From positions 15,538 through 79,537 of the forward strand of contig JAVBVS010000023.1 of assembly GCA_036677805.1 (NCBI GenBank): 64,000 nt of DNA, read 5' to 3'. Shown here in pieces: positions 44,072-52,234 of the stretch. A program made the position numbers and the translations under genes. The stretch's first letter is position 1, and the number at the start of each line of letters is the position of its first letter. Source of the DNA: SIG78 sp036677805. GTDB lineage: Bacteria; Verrucomicrobiota; Lentisphaeria; Victivallales; Victivallaceae. The notes beneath the pieces are model-generated. The model saw nothing but the letters and a program-made list of their open reading frames with translations, was not told the DNA's origin and did no database searches.

Positions 44072-46192
44072 ATGGCACGAACGATTTCCCGCTCGAAAAG
44101 AATCACCGTTCCGATCGGAATGGCGGCGGCTTTCGGCATTGTCGGATTGCTGCTCCAGAGCCTGATCATGACCTTGCTGTGCAGCGATCCGGCGCATCTG
44201 GAACTGACCCGGCGGGAAAGTTTTCTGCGGCATTTTGTCTTCAATCCCGATTCCTGTTTTCAGGAATACTGGTGGCTTCAGGGATTTTTGGCGATCCTGA
44301 CCTGTGCCGTCGGCCTGGGCTTCGGATTCAAGATATTGAAGGACATGGAGCTGGAACGGCGGTTGCGCGATTCCGAGCGCCGGTTGAACGAAGCGTTCAA
44401 TATCGTCAACGAAGGGGTGTTCGAGTGGTATTACCGCGAAGCCCGGATGTCGCTTTCGGAGAGTTTCTTCCGGATGTGCGGCCTTGACTCCCGGCGCGAA
44501 TTCATGACGTTGGCCGAATGGCGCAAGATGATCCATCCCGACGACGTCGCGCATGAAAACCGCCAGATGTCCGGGGCGATGGAAAATGGCGGCGCGCTGA
44601 ATTTTCAAATCCGGCTGAAACATGCCGACGGGCACTATTTTCCGGTCCACATCCGCGGTCTGGCACGGCCGGATGAAAAGCATCCCGGGTGCAGCTATAT
44701 CCTTGGCACCGTGCGCGATATCTCAGGCGACCTGGCGGCGCAACAGCGATTGTGCCAGTTGGAAAATCGCCTTCACTCCACTTTTGTGGCGGAAGGCGAG
44801 GGGTTGCTCGAGATCAAGCTGCCGGGCCTTGTCATCAGTTCCGACTGGATGCCGCATTGGAAAATCGCCGGCGTCAACTGGCACAATCTGGTCGGTTGCG
44901 AATTGTGGCGGATGCTGGAAACAGAACCATTCGTCCGCCTGACCGACTGGGTGGAAGCGACGGCCTTCGGCGGAGAGAATACGCCGCTGGTGATGGATGC
45001 GATGTTTCGCCTCAACAGCCGGCTGACGATTCCGTCCCGGCTGGTTTTCAATCGGATTTCCGGTGAAAACGCCCTGACCCTGAATATCCGCGATTTGACC
45101 AGCGAACGGGAATCGGCCTTGAATACTTTGCTGCTGAAACAGGCTTCGGATAATTTGCTGACCGGCATTCTCATTGCCCGCCAGGACGGCACCGTCTATT
45201 ATCACAATGCGGTCGTCCGAAAACTGGCGAACGGCGAGGTCAAGCCTGAAAGCAAGATCTGGAATCTGGTTCCCGAACTCGACAGGAATGCGTTCCGGAC
45301 GGTAGCCGAAACCGCCAAGGCGCGCGGCACCTATTCCCTGCGCTGGGATACCGGCGGCAGAAACTATGAGGTGAGCTGTTACTTCCTGGCGGTATCGGAC
45401 GGTTTTTTCTGTTTTTATGTCAATGACCGGACCGAAAACATCGAACAGGAAAATAAATTGCTGCGGGCGCTGACGGCCGAACAGCAGGCCAATCAGAAAC
45501 GCCTGGAACTGCTGAACAACATCAATTACGAGTTGCGCAAGCCGCTGACCGGAATTCTCGGCTTTGCCGATTTGCTCCAGGATGATTCGCTGCCGCCGGA
45601 CGAGCGGCGCGAATATTTGAATTTCATCACTCAAAGCGGCAATCACCTGCTCAAATTGTGGACCGGCGTACTGGAATTGACCACTCTGGAATGCGGCATG
45701 CTCGACGTCGAAGCGAGCGAGGTCAATTTGAATTCGGTGATGACCAATGTGCAGAATATCGCGCGGCCGCTGCTCAACGAAAATATCGAACTGCGCTGCC
45801 GCAAAACATTGCGGGATGTCGATGCCGCCATCATCAGCGATGAATCGATCATCGACCGGATTTTTGAGCGGCTGCTTGAAAACGCCGTGCAGCGGGTCCA
45901 AAGCGGCTGGATTGAAATCGGTTACAGCGTGGCCGAAGAACGGGTGAATTTCTATGTTTCCGACAATGGTTCAACGCTGACGACCGAACAGAAGGCGCGG
46001 GTCTTCGAACCCTTCGGGAGCGGCTTCTGGACTCAGGGCGATACGGTGGAGCTCGGACTGGCCATCGCCAAACTGATGATCGCGCTGCTTCACGGCTCGA
46101 TCAACGTGCAGAACAATCCCGGCGGGGAGGGGGCGTGTTTCGGTTTCAGTATTCCGCTGACCGCCAAGGTTCCGGACAATCAGGAGAAGTGA
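44072..46192 (+). CDS. PAS-containing sensor kinase-like protein lacking the phosphoacceptor histidine
   Basis: The 706-residue protein has two N-terminal membrane segments (about 12-36 and 66-88), a PAS/PAC fold (about 100-235; VNEGVFEWYYREA, HPDDV, GTVRDISGD), one or two further PAS-like regions (about 245-450), a HisKA-like helix pair and an ATPase domain. The H-box reads NNINYELRKPLTGI, so Tyr486 (TAC, 45527-45529) replaces the conserved His. The ATPase N-box is present (LLENAVQRV) and G2 reads LGLAIAKLM, but G1 is weak (SDNGSTLT). It is therefore probably a pseudokinase sensor or a regulator of another kinase. No response regulator lies nearby. Genes before and after are 9 and 2 nt away. 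Confidence 0.85.
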   Translation: MARTISRSKRITVPIGMAAAFGIVGLLLQSLIMTLLCSDPAHLELTRRESFLRHFVFNPDSCFQEYWWLQGFLAILTCAVGLGFGFKILKDMELERRLRDSERRLNEAFNIVNEGVFEWYYREARMSLSESFFRMCGLDSRREFMTLAEWRKMIHPDDVAHENRQMSGAMENGGALNFQIRLKHADGHYFPVHIRGLARPDEKHPGCSYILGTVRDISGDLAAQQRLCQLENRLHSTFVAEGEGLLEIKLPGLVISSDWMPHWKIAGVNWHNLVGCELWRMLETEPFVRLTDWVEATAFGGENTPLVMDAMFRLNSRLTIPSRLVFNRISGENALTLNIRDLTSERESALNTLLLKQASDNLLTGILIARQDGTVYYHNAVVRKLANGEVKPESKIWNLVPELDRNAFRTVAETAKARGTYSLRWDTGGRNYEVSCYFLAVSDGFFCFYVNDRTENIEQENKLLRALTAEQQANQKRLELLNNINYELRKPLTGILGFADLLQDDSLPPDERREYLNFITQSGNHLLKLWTGVLELTTLECGMLDVEASEVNLNSVMTNVQNIARPLLNENIELRCRKTLRDVDAAIISDESIIDRIFERLLENAVQRVQSGWIEIGYSVAEERVNFYVSDNGSTLTTEQKARVFEPFGSGFWTQGDTVELGLAIAKLMIALLHGSINVQNNPGGEGACFGFSIPLTAKVPDNQEK

Positions 46193-46194
46193 AA

Positions 46195-47364
46195 ATGCGC
46201 GAACAACTGGAACTGTATGTGTTCATCGATGCGCTGGGCTGGAATCTGGTGGAGCAGTATCATTTCGGATCGGATTTTCTCCCGGTGCGCTGCAAAGTCA
46301 AAACTCAGCTTGGTTATTCCGCCGGCGCGGTGCCGACGATTCTTTCCGGCCGGACTCCGGCGGAACACGGACATTTCAGTTTTTTTCGCTATGAGCCGGA
46401 ACGGTCGCCTTTCCAACGGCTGAAGTGGCTGCCGTCCGGATTGATGCCGGACTGCGTTTTCGGCCGTCACCGGGTTCGGCATCACCTTTCCAAATGGCTC
46501 GGCAAGTTACTGGGATACACCGGGTATTTCCAGCTTTACCGGGTGCCGTTCCAGCATTTGCCGTATATGGACTATACCGAGAAACGCGATATTTTCATTC
46601 CGGGCGGCTTGGAGCAGGTGAAGAATCTGGCCGATGTCTGGCAGGAGCAGGGGCGGGAGTGGCATATTTCCAACTGGCGCCATTCCAGCGACCATAATTT
46701 TGCCGAATTTGAAGAGTTGATCGCCGCGGAAAAAATCGAATGCGGCTTTCTCTACAGTGCTGCGCTGGACGGATTCCTGCATCAATATGTCGGCGATTCG
46801 GCGGCGGTTGCGGCGGAATTCCAGCATTATGAAGCGCATCTGCGCCGCTTGCTGGCGCTGGCCCGGGAGCACTACGAACGGGTTCGACTTACGGTTTTTT
46901 CCGATCATGGCATGACCCGGCTTTGCGGTACGCTTGACGTTCGCGGCGCATTCGCGGGTTATCGCTGGGGACGGGAATATGCGTCGGTGACGGATTCGAC
47001 GATGGTCCGGGTCTGGTGGCTGGAGGATGCCGCGCGGAATGTCATCCGGGAACGGATTGCCGGATTGGGACACGGTCACTTTCTGACTGAAGCCGAAAAA
47101 CGGGAATTCGGCGTCGATTTTGCCGGACGCAGCTATGGCGACGACATCTATCTGCTGGATGCGGGCTGGCAGTTTGCGCCTTCGGACATGGGGCGGACGG
47201 CGTTGCCCGGAATGCACGGTTTTTCCCCGGAGGATAGCGATTCGGACGCCTGTTATCTGAGCAATGCCGAGCCGCCGATTACTCCGGCATGGATCGGCGA
47301 TTTCTTCCGGATCATGACCATGCCGAAGGCCAAAGGAGTTGCCGGAGATGGCGCTGCGCCGTAA
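46195..47364 (+). CDS. Alkaline-phosphatase-superfamily phosphohydrolase (phosphodiesterase/phosphoglycerol-transferase-like)
   Basis: This protein of 389 residues has no signal peptide and a fold like type I phosphodiesterases. Metal and catalytic points: Asp12 (FIDALGW), nucleophile Thr48 in GAVPTILSGRTPAEHG, a second metal site in SAALDGFLHQYVGD, FSDHGMTRL, and GMHGFSPED. All expected ligands appear present, so activity is likely. The start at 46195 has AGGAG upstream, inside the end of the preceding gene's sequence. It lies in the GT2/pseudokinase operon, which suggests a glycan- or lipid-linked phosphate ester as substrate. The 3' end overlaps the nuclease gene by 17 bp. Confidence 0.85.
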   Translation: MREQLELYVFIDALGWNLVEQYHFGSDFLPVRCKVKTQLGYSAGAVPTILSGRTPAEHGHFSFFRYEPERSPFQRLKWLPSGLMPDCVFGRHRVRHHLSKWLGKLLGYTGYFQLYRVPFQHLPYMDYTEKRDIFIPGGLEQVKNLADVWQEQGREWHISNWRHSSDHNFAEFEELIAAEKIECGFLYSAALDGFLHQYVGDSAAVAAEFQHYEAHLRRLLALAREHYERVRLTVFSDHGMTRLCGTLDVRGAFAGYRWGREYASVTDSTMVRVWWLEDAARNVIRERIAGLGHGHFLTEAEKREFGVDFAGRSYGDDIYLLDAGWQFAPSDMGRTALPGMHGFSPEDSDSDACYLSNAEPPITPAWIGDFFRIMTMPKAKGVAGDGAAP

Positions 47365-48340
47365 AAATTCGGGAACCGCCAAGAGGTCTGCGCCCTCACG
47401 CCGCTCTTCCGGCGGGAAACGGCGGGGCCGGTTCGGAAATGCGGGATTCCTGCTGTTGTGGCTGCTGGCCGTTTTCGGGGTGCATTCGGCGCTGCGGCAG
47501 TGGTGGCCAGGCTATGCCGGGCGGGCGCGCGAAGTGGAGAAGACGGCGTTGCGCCTTGTCCGGCTGCTGGACGCCAGACTCCGGCTGTTCGGAAATGCGG
47601 ATTCGGCGGTTGTCGTCAAAACGGCCGAAGCAGCTTTGCATTCGCCCTTTGACAATCTGAAAATGGGCGTTCCAAGCTGGAATTGCGATATCATTCTCGA
47701 CCGGGAAGGATATGCGCTGGGGTATTCGAAACACTACCAACAGCCGCTGTGGGTCAGCTACAAACTGACCGCCGCCGAGGCGTCCAATGGCAAAGCGCGC
47801 CGGACCGAAAATTTCCGGACGGATCCGATGATTCCCGGCGGCTCGGCGGCGCCGGAGGATTATCAGGGCGCATTCTATGACCGGGGCCATCTGGCTCCGG
47901 CGGCGGACATGACCTTTTCGCTTCAGGCGATGTCCGAAAGTTTCCTGCTGTCCAATGTATCGCCTCAGAAGGCGGAGTTCAACGCCGGAATCTGGCGGGA
48001 GCTTGAAGCGCAGGTCCGGCAATTCGCCGCGGCCAATGGCGAAGTTTATGTGGTCACCGGTCCGATTTTCCAACCCGGCAAACCCGTCGTTACCATCGGC
48101 GCCAGCCGCGTGGCGGTGCCGCATGCCTATTACAAAGTGGTGCTTGACGCCACGCCGCCCGATTGCTGGGCGATCGGCTTCATCCTGCCTCACCGCGGCA
48201 GCGACCGGCCGCTCCGGGAATTCGCGGTCACGGTCGACGCCGTGGAGCGCGTGACCGGGCTGAACTTCTTCGACCGGCTCGATCCGGAGCTGGAGCGCAA
48301 ACTTGAAAGCGAGTGCGATTTTTCCCGCTGGACGCACTGA
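47348..48340 (+). CDS. Membrane-anchored DNA/RNA non-specific endonuclease (NUC family)
   Basis: The 330-residue protein has an Arg/Lys/Ser-rich N-terminus, one hydrophobic segment (about 31-48), and a beta-beta-alpha-metal nuclease domain. The catalytic motif is DRGHLAPAADM with His181, followed by LLSNVSPQKAEFNAGIW, the usual NUC metal-Asn region. VYVVTGPIF and VPHAYYKVVLD complete the fold. These enzymes degrade DNA and RNA outside the cytosol, for nutrition, nucleic acid clearance or competition. ATG at 47348 overlaps the phosphohydrolase gene; AGGAG lies 10 nt upstream, and a TTG at 47339 is an alternative. Confidence 0.92.
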   Translation: MALRRKNSGTAKRSAPSRRSSGGKRRGRFGNAGFLLLWLLAVFGVHSALRQWWPGYAGRAREVEKTALRLVRLLDARLRLFGNADSAVVVKTAEAALHSPFDNLKMGVPSWNCDIILDREGYALGYSKHYQQPLWVSYKLTAAEASNGKARRTENFRTDPMIPGGSAAPEDYQGAFYDRGHLAPAADMTFSLQAMSESFLLSNVSPQKAEFNAGIWRELEAQVRQFAAANGEVYVVTGPIFQPGKPVVTIGASRVAVPHAYYKVVLDATPPDCWAIGFILPHRGSDRPLREFAVTVDAVERVTGLNFFDRLDPELERKLESECDFSRWTH

Positions 48341-48428
48341 ATTCCGCTGCGGAGGGAGTCGAAAAATGCGCACTTGAGTGTCCTGAGTTTTTTTATCATC
48401 TTTGACGTCAGAAACTCTCCTGTCACCC

Positions 48429-48457
48429 TTGTATTCGGCTCCAAAATCCAGTATTAT
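48429..48457 (+). promoter_or_regulatory. Sigma-70-type promoter for the gene at 48565
   Basis: TTGTAT (48429-48434) and TATTAT (48452-48457) have a 17-bp spacer; the predicted leader is about 100 nt. The rest of the 48341-48564 spacer shows a T7 run near 48388 but no clear terminator stem. Confidence 0.55.
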
Positions 48458-48564
48458 TTATGCAGCGACCATTTTCGGAATTCCGTTGCGGCGAACGATC
48501 GTGCCGCGCCGGGGCAGCCGGAAACGGATTGAAAAGGATTCAAGGCCATTTCAGGAGAGTTTTC

Positions 48565-50553
48565 ATGCAAGGTTTTTTTCATCAGATGTTTCAGCCGCGG
48601 GCCAATAACGACATCCAGGCGTTTTTGCCGGCAAATGTGGCTTTCATCGCCGGTGACGCCGGACTGGATGCCCATCTGGCGGCGGCGCGGCGCGGCGAGT
48701 GCCGGGTGCTGCTGGAGTGTCCGCGGACGGTCGAGGGTATCGAGTTCGGCGCCGAGCGTTACGCCGAAAGTTTGAAGGCGCGTTCAGTGGTGGCGGACGG
48801 CTGGTTCGGACCGGAACTGCCGCTGCACCGGATTCTGCTTCAACACAACTTCGTCTTTCGGGAAGTCCGTACGCCGGTTGCGGCGCATCTGGCGGCGGCG
48901 CGGGTGGCGGGGTATCGCAACGCCTGTTTCGGCCTGACCGGCACGGAGGTGCATCCGCTGCTTTTCGTCCATCCCGGATGCGCCAATATTCTGATCGCCA
49001 CCACGCCGTTGAGCAGTTTCATCCAGAGCCGTTTCGCGCCGGTCGCCGACTGGCGGCGGGTGATCGGGCGGATTCTGGGATTTCTCTCCGGCGATGATGC
49101 GATCCTGCCGGTCGAATTTTCGCCCTCGGTCCATCCGACTTATGCCGCGTCCGAACCGTTGCCGGAACAATTCGAACTTCGGGCGTTCAAACGCAATGCC
49201 GAGTGGTTCTACCGGGAGATGCTCTTCAATCACCACGGCAAGCTTGGTGTTTTCGAAGGCTACCGCTCGGTCATCGATGTGACCGGACGCCAGTGGCTGA
49301 TGCCGAAAATGCGGGGCGACTGCATGGGCGAATGCGCCGCGGTGGGCGCGCTGGATGCGGTGCTTCACGAGGAGGCGGCGGGACGCGAAATGGCCGACGG
49401 TCTGTTGAAGACGCTGTTCACGACTTCGCTGCTGCTGGACGACAATCCGGCCAGCCAGACTTACGGCAGTTTGTTTTTCGACGAAAATCTCAATAGCGTC
49501 TACGGCGACGACAATTCGCGGGCGGCGCTGGGCGCGGTGTTGGCAGGCGAACTGCTGGCCGATGAGCGCTATGCCGAATCGGTCCTCCGGCTGGCCTATT
49601 CGCTCTGGCGCACTACCGGCGAAAACGGCTTGCGCGAACCGAGCCTTTTCCAGCCCCGGAGCTTTACCGGAGGCCGGACCTGGAAATATTACCATGGCCG
49701 GAAGTTCGACGAGTGTCGTCCTCACTACCAGGCCTGGCACTGGGCGTTCGACCTGCAGATGTATGTCCTGAGCGGCGACCGGCGGTTCCGCGACCATGCG
49801 GTGGCGGCGTTGACCCGGGCGATCGGCCAGTTTCCGGATTTTCTGTGGCAGAATGGCGCGACCGGAGACTGGGCGCGGCTGCTGCTGCCCTTTGCGATGC
49901 TGGTCGAAGTCGAAGACACGCCCGAGCATCGCGCCTGGCTGGATAAGGTCTGCACCCAATTCATCGACCACATGAATGCGCATCATGTGGTGCCGGAGCT
50001 GATGGGCAAGGTGGAGCTGGGCAAATACCCGTCGCCGCGCTGCAACGCCGATCACGGCACCTGCGAAGCGGCGCTGGTCCAGAAAGACGGCGATCCGGCG
50101 TGCGATCTGCTCTATACCATGAATTACGCTTTCGCCGGGATGCACGAAGCCTATATGGCGACCGGTGATTCCCGGTACAAGGCCGCGTGCGACGGGATGG
50201 CCGAATTTTTCTGCCGGGTCCAGGCCGCGTCGCAGGCGCAATCCTATCTCGACGGCGCGTGGCTGCGCGGCTTCGACTTCGAACTGTGGGAATTTTTCGG
50301 CAACGCCTCGGATTCGGGCTGGGGACCGTGGTGCGTGGAAACCGGTTGGACCAATGCCTGGATCGCCGCAACCCTGGCGCTGCGGCGGCTCAATCGTCCG
50401 CTGCTGTGCCGGAAACAGCACGACGTTTATCGGGCGAAAGCGCCGAAAATCGCCGGTTTCATGCTGGAGCACGTGTTTCCGGCGGTAACCTACCGAGGCT
50501 TGCGGACCGAGGTCGACACCGCGATTGTCCCGGCCTATGCGGAAGAATCATGA
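48565..50553 (+). CDS. Putative six-hairpin glycosidase-like protein
   Basis: The 662-residue protein has no signal peptide. The N-terminal 170 residues are a mixed alpha/beta region (CRVLLECPRTVEGIEFGAER, HPLLFVHPGCANILIATTPL). From about 210 on it is helical, with regular Trp/Tyr-rich helices typical of (alpha/alpha)6-barrel glycoside hydrolases: MRGDCMGECAAVGALDAVLH, YHGRKFDECRPHYQAWHWAF, GDPACDLLYTMNYAFAGMHE and SGWGPWCVETGWTNAWIAAT. Acidic candidates exist, but I cannot assign catalytic residues or a GH family. ATG at 48565 has AGGAGAG upstream, and the gene has its own promoter. It begins a block of glycan-related genes. Confidence 0.72.
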   Translation: MQGFFHQMFQPRANNDIQAFLPANVAFIAGDAGLDAHLAAARRGECRVLLECPRTVEGIEFGAERYAESLKARSVVADGWFGPELPLHRILLQHNFVFREVRTPVAAHLAAARVAGYRNACFGLTGTEVHPLLFVHPGCANILIATTPLSSFIQSRFAPVADWRRVIGRILGFLSGDDAILPVEFSPSVHPTYAASEPLPEQFELRAFKRNAEWFYREMLFNHHGKLGVFEGYRSVIDVTGRQWLMPKMRGDCMGECAAVGALDAVLHEEAAGREMADGLLKTLFTTSLLLDDNPASQTYGSLFFDENLNSVYGDDNSRAALGAVLAGELLADERYAESVLRLAYSLWRTTGENGLREPSLFQPRSFTGGRTWKYYHGRKFDECRPHYQAWHWAFDLQMYVLSGDRRFRDHAVAALTRAIGQFPDFLWQNGATGDWARLLLPFAMLVEVEDTPEHRAWLDKVCTQFIDHMNAHHVVPELMGKVELGKYPSPRCNADHGTCEAALVQKDGDPACDLLYTMNYAFAGMHEAYMATGDSRYKAACDGMAEFFCRVQAASQAQSYLDGAWLRGFDFELWEFFGNASDSGWGPWCVETGWTNAWIAATLALRRLNRPLLCRKQHDVYRAKAPKIAGFMLEHVFPAVTYRGLRTEVDTAIVPAYAEES

Positions 50554-50614
50554 ACCATTGCGTCAGGTTTGATATCGAATCAAAAGAAACCATGAATTTG
50601 ACAGGAGGATGACG

Positions 50615-51310
50615 ATGAGAAAAAGGCGCGGGTTTACATTGATAGAACTTTTGGTTGTGATCGCGATCATTGCAATTCTGGCGGCGATGCTGTTGCCGGC
50701 ACTGTCGGCGGCGCGGGAACGGGCCCGGAGCACCGGGTGTACGTCCAAGCTGAAAAATACCGGCTTGGCACTGTTTCTGTACAGCGGCGAGAACAAGGAT
50801 TTCCTGCCGCATTATCAACTTGGAACGTATTCCAACGGGGGCAGCTACCATGCCTCCTCGGTGAATTGTGTCATGTATTATGGCGGTTACACCGGAGTGG
50901 AACCGATTCCGAGCGCCACGACCGATGTGCTGACAAGAGCGTTCTCCGTGCTCTGGCAATGTCCCTCGGATGCCGGTTATCCGCGCACCTACGCCAATGT
51001 TCCGAACATTTCCTACTGGTTCTGGGTATGGGACCGCGGCGTGACCACCGACGGCAGCCTGTTGATCGATGATCAATATGCCCGGCAGTTGATCAGCGAT
51101 TCGCCCAACAATGCCGTCTGTTTCGACCGCTGGCCTTTCGACAAAAGTTATATTATCGGCGGCACCGTCGGAGCATATCACAATCATCCGACGCTGTTGA
51201 ATATCCTGGCGCTCGGCGGCCATGTGCGCAGTGAAATGACTGCCAATACCGAAAAGATCGCCGGCAGCCGTATCACCAAGGCTCGGATGGACCTTTTCGA
51301 CGGACGATAA
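50615..51310 (+). CDS. Type II pseudopilin-like protein with H-X9-DG-type C-terminus
   Basis: The 231-residue protein begins with a short basic leader and the type IV prepilin cleavage/methylation motif RRGFTLIELLVVIAIIAILA, then a long hydrophobic helix. A prepilin peptidase would cut after Gly and methylate the Phe. The globular part has a Cys pair region, KNTGLALFLYSGENKDFLPH near residue 48, and ends with a HNHPTLLNILALGGHVRSE segment of the kind seen in the abundant DUF1559-like pseudopilins of PVC bacteria. ATG at 50615 is chosen because AGGAGG is 6 nt upstream; the ATG at 50609 touches it. No pilus-assembly genes are nearby. Confidence 0.9.
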   Translation: MRKRRGFTLIELLVVIAIIAILAAMLLPALSAARERARSTGCTSKLKNTGLALFLYSGENKDFLPHYQLGTYSNGGSYHASSVNCVMYYGGYTGVEPIPSATTDVLTRAFSVLWQCPSDAGYPRTYANVPNISYWFWVWDRGVTTDGSLLIDDQYARQLISDSPNNAVCFDRWPFDKSYIIGGTVGAYHNHPTLLNILALGGHVRSEMTANTEKIAGSRITKARMDLFDGR

Positions 51311-51324
51311 AAAGGAGACGGGGC

Positions 51325-52188
51325 ATGTTCAGCATGATGACGGCGAATTTGCGCGGCGTATTGCTTGACGACGGCGAGGACAGCTGGCGTTTCCGGAAGT
51401 CGATTTGCCTGGAAGTGCTGAAAAAACATGCTTCCGACCTGATCGGATTTCAGGAAATGCAGGAGCCGCAGCGCGAATGCTTCCGCGAGGAATTTCCGGA
51501 ATATGAGCTGATCGGAGTGCTGGACTGTGTCGGCGGGTTTGAGCGGCAGGAGATTGCTCCGGTGCCGGAAAGTTCCTCGACGGTGGTCCGGACATTGTCC
51601 GGCGGTCATCCGATGAACAGCGTCATGATCCGGCGTGACCGGTTCGAGGTCATGAGCATTCAGTCGTTTGCGCTTTCGGAGTTGCCGCTTCGGAATGGAT
51701 CGATTTCGGCAGACGGCTGGTGCCCGCGATATGCGGTTGTGCTGACTTTGCGGGAACGGGGTTCCGGAAAATATCTGGTGTGGATCAACACCCATCTCGA
51801 CCACAAAGGCGAGCTTGCGCGGAAGGCGCAATCCGTTTTGATCAATACCTATGCGACCCAATTCGGTCCCCGTTGGCCGCTGGTTCTGACCGGAGACATG
51901 AATTGCGATCGCGGCAGCGCCGCCATTCAAAATTTTTTCACGGCCGGTTGGATCGACACCTTTGCCGAAGCTTCCGGCGTGGAAGAACCGGGCCATACGT
52001 TCCACCGCTTTCTGGGCTACGCCTATGCGCGGGTTCCTGATCGCGAGAATTGGAGTGGAAAAATGGATTGGATTTTTCGCCGCGGCCCGCTGCGGACGCT
52101 GAACAGCCGGATCGTTGACGACGCCGGTCCGACGGGACGGTTTCCCAGCGACCATTTTTTCATCCGGGCCGAACTGGATTGGGCATAG
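51325..52188 (+). CDS. Endonuclease/exonuclease/phosphatase (EEP) superfamily hydrolase
   Basis: This 287-residue protein has no signal peptide. EEP signatures appear in order: MTANLRG near the start, LIGFQEMQ (metal Glu), INTHLDHKGELAR (catalytic His/Asp region), LTGDMNCDRGSAA, MDWIFRRG and PSDHFFIRAEL (terminal Asp-His). The active site is complete. Within the superfamily it looks more like the small phosphodiesterases/phosphatases than AP endonucleases. It begins 14 nt after the pseudopilin gene, with AGGAG before the ATG, so the two are probably cotranscribed. Substrate unknown. Confidence 0.9.
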   Translation: MFSMMTANLRGVLLDDGEDSWRFRKSICLEVLKKHASDLIGFQEMQEPQRECFREEFPEYELIGVLDCVGGFERQEIAPVPESSSTVVRTLSGGHPMNSVMIRRDRFEVMSIQSFALSELPLRNGSISADGWCPRYAVVLTLRERGSGKYLVWINTHLDHKGELARKAQSVLINTYATQFGPRWPLVLTGDMNCDRGSAAIQNFFTAGWIDTFAEASGVEEPGHTFHRFLGYAYARVPDRENWSGKMDWIFRRGPLRTLNSRIVDDAGPTGRFPSDHFFIRAELDWA

Positions 52189-52234
52189 ATTACGGCATAT
52201 AACAAAATATGAGATGAGGAATCATAATCATAAA

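Noticed and set aside
44072..46192. Kinase gene as a frameshifted pseudogene
   Set aside because: The frame is intact for 706 codons with good ribosome site and tight operon spacing; the His-to-Tyr change is a single codon difference, not decay.
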